Below are positions 1 to 4,593 of a stretch of 7,733 bases of DNA, one piece after another. Positions within the stretch are counted from its first letter, which is position 1; each line of letters starts with the position of its first letter. The DNA is from Myxococcales bacterium (GTDB lineage Bacteria; Myxococcota; Bradymonadia; UBA7976; UBA1532). The notes beneath the pieces were generated by a model that worked only from the letters and a program-made list of their open reading frames with translations, ran no database searches and was not told where the DNA came from. The translations under genes and the position numbers were made by a program. The DNA is taken from contig JAGQJJ010000160.1 in NCBI GenBank assembly GCA_020430675.1, positions 1-7,733 on the forward strand. The letters run 5' to 3'.

Positions 1-1306
1 CGACGCGCACGGGCAAGGCGGCGTCGAGGGCGGGTGGCGCGCCCAGATCGACCGCGGATGCGGCGCCGAAATCAGCGATCGAGGCCGCGGCCATGGGCTT
101 CGCCGCTTCGTCGGCGCCGGCCGCCGCCCGGGGCTGGTCGCGGCTGAGGTACCAGAGCAGCCCGGCGGCCAGCGTCAAAGCGATGACGCTCGGCGCGATC
201 CAAGCGCGGCGGCCAGGGGGCGAGTAGGGTCTGGTCGGCGCGTCCTGCGGGGTGACCTCGACCTGCGGCAGCGTCAGGGCCAGGCTGAACTGGCCGCGAT
301 CGGCGTTCGGCGGCTCGGAGGCGGGGCTCGCGGGCGGGGTCGCCGGGGTGTCGCCGATCGCCGAGTCGAGCGCCACGCGCATGGTGCCGACGTCGGGGAA
401 GCGATCGTTGGGCGCGCGCTCGAGCGCCCGCAGCGTGATCGTCTCGAAGGCGGCGGGCACGACCACCGGCGGCTTGAGCTGGCCGAACGGCGGCGCGGCC
501 CGCTCAAGACGGGTGAGCATGGCGGCGACCGGGTCGGGGTCGTTGAACGGGCGCCGGCCGGCCAGCATCTCGTAGAGCAGCAGGCCGACGGCGTATTGGT
601 CGGCGCGGCCATCGCAGCGCTCGCCGCGCACCTGCTCGGGCGCCATATAGGCCGGTGTGCCGAAGACCTGGCCGCTGCGGGTGATGCCCGGTTCGTCACC
701 AAGGCCGATGCGCGCCCGGCGGAAGTCGAGCACCTTGACCAGATCGGGCGCGCCGGGGCGGGGCGACAAGATGATGTTGTCGGGCTTCAGGTCGCGATGC
801 ACGATGCCGAGCGCGTGGGCCGCTTCGAGGCCGGCGAGGATCTGCACCGCGATGCGCCCGGCCTGGCGGGGGTCGAGCGGCCCTGAACGGGTGAGGCGCT
901 CGTTGAGCGTGTCGCCCGGCACGAACTCCATGACCATGTAGAGGTGCCCATCGGGCGTCTGGCCGAAGTCGTGGGTGGTGACGGTGTTGGGGTGCGACAA
1001 GGCGCTGGCGGCGCGGGCCTCCTGCAAGAAGCGGCGGACGCGGTGCACGTCGCGCGAGACGCTGAAGTCGAGGACCTTGATCGCGACCGGTCGGCCGACG
1101 GCGGTCTGCACGCCGAGGTAGACGCTGCCCATGCCGCCGCGGCCGAGCTTCTGGTCGACCCGATAGCGGCCGTCGATCAGCGTGCCGAGCAGCTCGGCGT
1201 CTTCCTCCGATCCCTCGCGGACGGCGACGAGGCGCGCGTCATCGGCCGGGCAACGGCCGGGCGCGGAGTCGTCGTAGCTGGCGCCGCAAGTCGGACAAAT
1301 CTGCAC
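1..1306 (-). CDS. Membrane-anchored Hanks-type Ser/Thr protein kinase with variant DFG (DFR), 3' end outside window
   Basis: The 435 visible codons encode a bacterial eukaryotic-like Ser/Thr kinase. A short N-terminal zinc-ribbon-like segment (CPTCG at 4-8, CPAD at 19-22) precedes the kinase domain at about 48-315. Visible motifs are the Gly-rich loop LGRGGMGSVY (54-63), VAIK with the ATP lysine K77, alpha-C glutamate E96, HRDLKPDN (170-177), GTPAYMAPE (216-224) and DQYAVG (236-241). The metal-binding DFG is DFR (194-196), although catalytic-loop residues are intact. A Pro-rich juxtamembrane stretch follows, then one membrane segment (about 369-387) and an Ala-rich tail cut by the window edge. 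The kinase domain should be cytoplasmic and the tail periplasmic. I chose GTG at 1306 because GAGG lies 9 nt upstream and the CPTCG start matches many myxobacterial kinases. It is divergent from the Cys-rich lipoprotein gene. The substrate is unknown. Kinase identity is certain; activity is not. Confidence 0.95.
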   Translation of the reverse strand, partial: MQICPTCGASYDDSAPGRCPADDARLVAVREGSEEDAELLGTLIDGRYRVDQKLGRGGMGSVYLGVQTAVGRPVAIKVLDFSVSRDVHRVRRFLQEARAASALSHPNTVTTHDFGQTPDGHLYMVMEFVPGDTLNERLTRSGPLDPRQAGRIAVQILAGLEAAHALGIVHRDLKPDNIILSPRPGAPDLVKVLDFRRARIGLGDEPGITRSGQVFGTPAYMAPEQVRGERCDGRADQYAVGLLLYEMLAGRRPFNDPDPVAAMLTRLERAAPPFGQLKPPVVVPAAFETITLRALERAPNDRFPDVGTMRVALDSAIGDTPATPPASPASEPPNADRGQFSLALTLPQVEVTPQDAPTRPYSPPGRRAWIAPSVIALTLAAGLLWYLSRDQPRAAAGADEAAKPMAAASIADFGAASAVDLGAPPALDAALPVRV

Positions 1307-1335
1307 GAATTCACGCCTCGTCAGGCCGCGGCGCG

Positions 1336-1364
1336 AGTGTATCCGGGTGGCGCGTCGCAGTCTA
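1336..1364 (-). promoter_or_regulatory. Candidate sigma-70-type promoter for the kinase
   Basis: Read on the minus strand, TAGACT (1364-1359) and TACACT (1341-1336) are separated by exactly 17 nt, each matching 4 of 6 consensus positions. They stand out as A/T-containing hexamers in a very GC-rich stretch. Transcription would start near 1329, about 23 nt before the GTG, with the GAGG ribosome site at 1319-1316. This is pattern matching only. Confidence 0.35.
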
Positions 1365-1386
1365 CCGCCGAACCGGGCGCGAGCCG

Positions 1387-1415
1387 TTGACCCGCCCGGC
1401 GCGTCTGTCGAGAAT
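1387..1415 (+). promoter_or_regulatory. Candidate sigma-70-type promoter for the lipoprotein gene
   Basis: TTGACC (1387-1392, 5 of 6 to the -35 consensus) is followed after 17 nt by GAGAAT (1410-1415, 4 of 6 to the -10 consensus). Transcription would begin near 1422, leaving a leader of about 28 nt before the ATG at 1450. It does not overlap the candidate kinase promoter on the other strand, so the two could fire independently. Pattern-based inference. Confidence 0.4.
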
Positions 1416-1449
1416 GGCGGCCCTGGGATGCGGCGAAGATGGGGATGAG

Positions 1450-2436
1450 ATGATGCGGCGAAGCATGGCGCTCGTGTTGGTCTGGGGCGGGCTCTGGGCC
1501 TGCGATGACGAGGAGGCGGCGGTCGTGGACGCGGTGGTGGTCGACCAGGCGGTCGATCAGCGATTGCAGCCCGACGTGAACGTGCCGGAGGACGCGGCGC
1601 CCGCAGATCTGTGGGTGCCGCCGGTCGACATGGCGCCGCCGCCCGATATGCGGCCTCCGCCGCCCGATATGGGGCCGCCGCCCGACCTGGGGCCGCTCGA
1701 TGGCCCGCCCTGCGATCCGCGGCTGCGCGCGGTCGCCTGCGAGGATCCGGGGCAGTTCTGCGTGCATATCCCCGGGGCGCGCGAGGACATGGGGCGGTGT
1801 CAGCAGGGGGACGGCTGCAAGGTCGGCGTCGATCCCAACGGGTGTCCGCCAGACCGGCCCTACTGCCATTTGAAGGGCGCGGCGACGATCTGCACGACCG
1901 CGGGCGAGCTGCGGGCGGGCGATGACTGCGTCGATGAGTGGGGGTTGCCGCAGCCCTGCCAGGACGGCCTGGTCTGCAACTTCAGCGTCTGCCAGGCGGC
2001 CTGCGATCCGGCGGCGCCCGATCCCGGCTGCCCCGATGACGGGCGCTGCGCCAATATCACCGCGACGATCGGCGCGGAGGGCGGCCTCTGCGGGCCGCGC
2101 AACTGCAACTGGTTCACCGGCGCCGGCTGCGCCGCCGGTCAGAAGTGCAGCTTCACGATCCGCAACGACGGCGTGCTCGTCGGCTCGTGCACCATGCTCG
2201 ACGGCCCGGGCAACCGCGATGGCGCGCTGTGCCAGAACCTGGCGACGGGCGGTGACAACTGCGCGCAGGGGCTGTACTGCACCGGCCCGCTCGGCCGCGA
2301 GCGCATCTGCCGCACGCTGTGCGACACCGGCGGCTACGAGGCCCCCTGCCCTGACCGGCAGGCGTGCGAAGAGCGATTGAGCTTGATGGTGGATTCGCGC
2401 GTGCGCGGCTTTGGCCTCTGCGTCACCAACCAGTAG
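1450..2436 (+). CDS. Cysteine-rich lipoprotein with Pro/Asp-rich linker, function unknown
   Basis: This is a predicted lipoprotein of 328 residues. The N-terminus has MMRR, a hydrophobic stretch and a lipobox-like LWAC ending at Cys18. An acidic region (about 19-50) and a Pro-rich linker with PPPDM-type repeats (about 57-87) follow; this is a common surface tether in Myxococcota lipoproteins. The rest (88-328) holds 28 cysteines spaced as in small disulfide-rich modules, for example CxxxxGLxC and GxCxxxxxC, with no recognised catalytic motif. I chose ATG at 1450 because the signal peptide begins there and GGGG (1441-1444) lies 5 nt upstream; ATG at 1453 is equally possible. The frame stays open back to 1387, but that extension would put a non-signal sequence in front of the lipobox. 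The gene ends 19 nt from the converging cysH stop. A ligand-binding or structural envelope role is only a guess. Confidence 0.88.
   Translation: MMRRSMALVLVWGGLWACDDEEAAVVDAVVVDQAVDQRLQPDVNVPEDAAPADLWVPPVDMAPPPDMRPPPPDMGPPPDLGPLDGPPCDPRLRAVACEDPGQFCVHIPGAREDMGRCQQGDGCKVGVDPNGCPPDRPYCHLKGAATICTTAGELRAGDDCVDEWGLPQPCQDGLVCNFSVCQAACDPAAPDPGCPDDGRCANITATIGAEGGLCGPRNCNWFTGAGCAAGQKCSFTIRNDGVLVGSCTMLDGPGNRDGALCQNLATGGDNCAQGLYCTGPLGRERICRTLCDTGGYEAPCPDRQACEERLSLMVDSRVRGFGLCVTNQ
1618..1710 (+). repeat. Short tandem coding repeat (PPPDM units) in the lipoprotein linker
   Basis: Imperfect repeats built around CCGCCGCCCGATATG encode successive Pro-Pro-Asp-Met or Pro-Pro-Asp-Leu units in the spacer between the lipid anchor and the Cys-rich domain. 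Such low-complexity tracts often vary in copy number between strains; whether this one does cannot be told from a single sequence. Confidence 0.7.
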
Positions 2437-2455
2437 GCGGGACGCGCGGCGCCGA

Positions 2456-3127
2456 TCAGAGAAGCGTATGCAGCCCGCACTCGGTCTTCGACGAGCCGGC
2501 CCACCGGCCCGAGCGCTCGTCGCTCTGGTCGGGCGTGGCGGCGGTGCAGGGCCAGCAGCCAATCGAGGCGTAGCCGTCGTCGTGCAGCGGGTTGTAGGGC
2601 AGGTCGTGGGCGAAGACATGGCGCCAGACGTCCTTGTGCGTCCAGCGCGCCAGCGGGTTGAGCTTGACCAGCGGGCGGCCGTCGACCTTGCGGCGCTCGA
2701 CGACGGGCACCTGGGCGCGCGTGCTGCCCTGATCGCGGCGCAGGCCGGCGACCCAGGCGTCGAGCCCGCTCAGCATGCGTCGCGTCGGCTCGACCTTGCG
2801 GATCGCGCAGCAGCGGTCAGGGTTGATCACGTAGAGCGCGTCGCCGTGCTGCCGCGCCTGCTCGGCGACGGTCAGCTCGGGCGTGAGCACCTCCAGATCA
2901 ACGTCGAGCCGCGCGCGCACGCGATCGATCATCTGCAGCGTCTCGTCGAAGTGGTAGCGCGTGTCGAGGAAGAACACCTTGACCCCCGGCCGGACCTGCG
3001 CCGCGAGGTGCATCAGCACCAGGCCGGTCGGACCAAACGCGGTCGAGAGCGCGATGCGGTCGCCGAACTGCTCGAAGCCCCATTTGAGGGTTTCGGTCGG
3101 CGTCGCGTTCTCCAAATCGGGCAGCAT
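2456..3127 (-). CDS. cysH: CysH-type (phospho)adenylylsulfate reductase, [4Fe-4S] APS-reductase class
   Basis: This 223-residue cytoplasmic enzyme of assimilatory sulfate reduction should reduce activated sulfate (APS and/or PAPS) to sulfite using thioredoxin. The PP-loop-type nucleotide motif is at about 28-35 (STAFGPTG), followed by LDTRYHFDET (54-63), CCAIRKVEP (106-114), GLRRDQ (128-133), GYASIGCWPCT (185-195) and the C-terminal KTECGLH (214-220). C106, C107, C191 and C194 form the CC...CxxC set that ligates a [4Fe-4S] cluster in APS reductases and in the dual-specificity B. subtilis type. C217 is the catalytic nucleophile. The cluster cysteines favour APS over PAPS, but substrate choice is inferred. 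I preferred ATG at 3127 over GTG at 3136 because GGAAGGG (3142-3136) lies 8 nt upstream of it and would abut the GTG. No sulfurylase, APS kinase or sulfite reductase gene is adjacent, so its pathway partners must lie elsewhere. Confidence 0.95.
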   Translation of the reverse strand: MLPDLENATPTETLKWGFEQFGDRIALSTAFGPTGLVLMHLAAQVRPGVKVFFLDTRYHFDETLQMIDRVRARLDVDLEVLTPELTVAEQARQHGDALYVINPDRCCAIRKVEPTRRMLSGLDAWVAGLRRDQGSTRAQVPVVERRKVDGRPLVKLNPLARWTHKDVWRHVFAHDLPYNPLHDDGYASIGCWPCTAATPDQSDERSGRWAGSSKTECGLHTLL

Positions 3128-3231
3128 AATAAGCACCCTTCCGGTCGGAATTTTGTTTTATTGATGCGCAGGATCGGACAAAAGGTCCACCGATTTGTGC
3201 AGGATTTAAAAAAGCCCGGTGGGAGGTGAAG
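3128..3231. promoter_or_regulatory. Divergent control region between cysH and the DUF4177-like gene
   Basis: This 104-bp region is noticeably richer in A+T than its surroundings. It contains TTCCG-GT-CGGAA (3139-3150), a 12-bp dyad that overlaps the cysH ribosome site. It also has a near-identical direct repeat, TGCGCAGGAT (3165-3174) and TGTGCAGGAT (3196-3205), offset by 31 bp, and an interrupted dyad GGAC-5 nt-GTCC (3176-3188) between the repeats. The forward SD GGGAGG is at 3221-3226. I could not assign convincing -35/-10 pairs on either strand. The arrangement suggests regulator binding, but the regulator is unknown. Confidence 0.5.
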
Positions 3232-3435
3232 TTGCAGACCGAGTTTCGCTACGTCGAGACGAGCACCGTGACCGATGAAGAGATGACGCGGCTGGTCAAC
3301 GAGTACACCAGCGCAGGGTGGCAGTACGACGGCGTGCACTTTGCGATGCGCGACGCCTCGAAGCGGCCGGCGATGGCGTTCTTGCTGTTTACACGGCCGA
3401 AGCCCGAGGAAAAGAAGGGCGAAGCCGCTACGTGA
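3232..3435 (+). CDS. Small DUF4177-like protein
   Basis: The predicted product is a soluble 67-residue protein. Its core reads FRYVE (5-9), an acidic helix with DEEMTRLVNEY (15-25), AGWQYDGVHFAMR (28-40), then a strand AMAFLLFTR (47-55) and a charged tail. This beta-alpha-(GW)-beta-beta layout ending in hydrophobic-Phe-x-Arg resembles DUF4177, small domains of unknown function; the match is by pattern, not by search. I chose TTG at 3232 because GGGAGG (3221-3226) sits 5 nt before it, whereas the in-frame GTG at 3226 overlaps that SD. It is divergent from cysH, so shared control is possible, but a sulfur role is not shown. Its last 8 bases, including the stop, overlap the converging DUF202 gene. 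Confidence 0.75.
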   Translation: MQTEFRYVETSTVTDEEMTRLVNEYTSAGWQYDGVHFAMRDASKRPAMAFLLFTRPKPEEKKGEAAT

Positions 3436-3799
3436 AGAGGACGTAGCCGATCAGCGCCACCGCGAGGAAGACGGTGCCACCAGCGGTCAGCCACAACGCG
3501 GTCGCCGAGGGCGGCTTGTCGCTCGGCGTGGCCAGCCGCGCATAGGTGCGCGTGCGCCAGGCGCCCATCAACGCGACCGCGCCGCCCAGCCCGATCAGGC
3601 TCGCGCCGACGCTCTTGGAGAACACGGGCGACGGCACGCTGATCGCGTGGTCGACGGCGGCGAGGCGCAACACGAGGGCAAACTTGGCCAGGGCGACGCC
3701 GAAGGCCATCAGCGCCAGGGCGGTGCGAATCCACGCGAGCAGGGTGCGCTCGTTGGCGAGGCGATCGCGCAGCTCGCTGCCGGTGTAGAGGGGGTCCAT
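3428..3799 (-). CDS. DUF202/YidH-family small inner-membrane protein
   Basis: This 123-residue protein has the family hallmark RDRLANERTLLAWIRT (11-26), running directly into a first membrane segment (about 20-45). Two more hydrophobic segments follow at about 63-81 and 100-122, separated by a basic loop (RTRTYAR, 82-88). The size and three-helix layout fit DUF202 proteins such as E. coli YidH, whose function is not firmly established. I chose ATG at 3799 because GGAG lies 7 nt upstream and the conserved N-terminal motif starts right after it; the frame stays open upstream to 3874, but that sequence is not family-like. It is divergent from the DUF4336 gene and overlaps the end of the DUF4177-like gene by 8 bp, which leaves no space for a terminator between them. 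Confidence 0.9.
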   Translation of the reverse strand: MDPLYTGSELRDRLANERTLLAWIRTALALMAFGVALAKFALVLRLAAVDHAISVPSPVFSKSVGASLIGLGGAVALMGAWRTRTYARLATPSDKPPSATALWLTAGGTVFLAVALIGYVLFT

Positions 3800-3839
3800 C
3801 CGCTCGCTCCATGGGCTGGGCAGGCGCGAAGATCCTCTG

Positions 3840-3856
3840 TGCGCGGCCACCGCGCA
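3840..3856. promoter_or_regulatory. Perfect 7-bp-arm dyad in the DUF202/DUF4336 divergent region
   Basis: TGCGCGG-CCA-CCGCGCA is a perfect inverted repeat with a 3-bp spacer, located 41 bp upstream of the DUF202 start and 65 bp upstream of the DUF4336 start. It could be an operator for either or both genes. GC-rich dyads do arise by chance in such DNA, so function is unproven. Confidence 0.4.
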
Positions 3857-3868
3857 AGTGCATTGCCC
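3853..3868 (-). promoter_or_regulatory. Weak sigma-54-like promoter candidate for the DUF202 gene
   Basis: On the minus strand GGGCAA-N5-TTGCG resembles the -24/-12 consensus TGGCAC-N5-TTGCW, keeping the essential GG and GC dinucleotides at correct spacing. Initiation would fall near 3843, giving a leader of about 44 nt. No enhancer-binding regulator gene is nearby, and chance matches are common in GC-rich DNA. Confidence 0.2.
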
Positions 3869-3921
3869 ACCCACGGCCGATCGTTGATGCTCGCGACCAC
3901 ACGCCCCTGGAGGACGCCCCC

Positions 3922-4590
3922 ATGCTCGAAGCGCTCGGCGAAGGTCTGTGGACCGCCTGGTTTCCCCTCAAGCTGCTCGGCACGGTCTTTGGCACGCGCA
4001 TGACCGTCGCGCGGCTGCCCGATGGGTCGCTCTGGGTGCATTCTCCGATTCGGTGCGATGACGCGCTGCGGGCCGAGATCGACGCGCTCGGCCCGGTGAA
4101 GCATCTGGTGGCGCCCAATATGTTTCACCACCTGTTTCTGCCGAAGGCCAAGAGCCATTGGCCCGATGCCAAGGTCTGGCTGGCGCCGGGGCTGGACCAG
4201 AAGCGCGCCGACATCACGTTCGACGCGCTGCTGCCGACCGAAGCGCCCGAAGACTGGCAGGGCGCCATCGATGTGGCGCGGCTCGAAGGCATGCCCAAGG
4301 TCAATGAGACGGTTTTTCTGCACCGGCCAAGCCGGACGTTGGTGGTGACCGATGTGGTCTTCAACTTTGTCGAGCCGGTCTCGTTCGGGCTGGGGCTGCT
4401 GCTGATGATGACCGGGGCCAAGGGCAAGCTGACGACGAGCCGCCTGTATCGCGGCAGCATCAAGGATCGGGCGGCCTACGACCGCAGCATGCAGAAGGTG
4501 CTCGGCTGGGATTTTGACAACATCTCGGTGTGCCACGGCGCGTTGGTTCGTGGCGATGGCCGCCGACGATTCGAGGCGGCCATCGGGTGA
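3922..4590 (+). CDS. DUF4336 family protein (metallo-beta-lactamase-fold-like)
   Basis: The product is 222 residues. Family signatures in order are LWTAWFPLKL (9-18), TRMTVARLPDGSLWVHSP (25-42), LGPVKHLVAPNMFHHLF (56-72), WPDAKVWLAPGL (80-91), ETVFLHRPSRTLVVTDVVFN (129-148) and SVCHG (202-206). These match my memory of DUF4336, a family found in bacteria and plants and related in fold to metallo-beta-lactamases. The classical HxHxDH metal motif is not present; HH (69-70), H134, D144 and H205 are the conserved-looking candidates for a metal or active site, which is inference. Residues 149-165 are hydrophobic, but a membrane segment is uncertain. I chose ATG at 3922 because GGAGG (3909-3913) lies 8 nt upstream and the family N-terminus begins there. 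It ends 3 bp from the converging FG-GAP gene. The reaction catalysed is unknown. Confidence 0.88.
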   Translation: MLEALGEGLWTAWFPLKLLGTVFGTRMTVARLPDGSLWVHSPIRCDDALRAEIDALGPVKHLVAPNMFHHLFLPKAKSHWPDAKVWLAPGLDQKRADITFDALLPTEAPEDWQGAIDVARLEGMPKVNETVFLHRPSRTLVVTDVVFNFVEPVSFGLGLLLMMTGAKGKLTTSRLYRGSIKDRAAYDRSMQKVLGWDFDNISVCHGALVRGDGRRRFEAAIG

Positions 4591-4593
4591 CGC

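Noticed and set aside
1387..1449. Upstream extension of the lipoprotein to TTG 1387
   Set aside because: It would place 21 non-hydrophobic residues before the signal peptide, and the TTG coincides with the candidate -35 hexamer.
2437..2455. Terminator between the lipoprotein gene and cysH
   Set aside because: The 19-bp gap has GC-rich self-complementarity (GGCGCC) but no T-run on either strand, so an intrinsic terminator is not supported.
1321..2619. A 432-codon minus-strand open frame
   Set aside because: It runs antisense across the lipoprotein gene and into cysH, and its product is Arg/Ala-rich with no domain. Long spurious frames are expected at this GC content, and the overlapping genes have clear family motifs.
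3206..3224. Possible intrinsic terminator on the minus strand (CCCACCGGGC followed by six Ts)
   Set aside because: The stem is only about 3 bp, and it lies upstream of the cysH start, with no minus-strand gene ending there.
2411..3229. A 272-codon plus-strand open frame
   Set aside because: It is antisense to cysH, which carries all APS-reductase motifs; the product has low complexity and no signature.
3249..4118. Long minus-strand open frames at 3249-4118 and 3709-4536
   Set aside because: They cross the DUF4177-like, DUF202 and DUF4336 genes in other frames; their products resemble nothing and contradict genes with strong motifs and ribosome sites.
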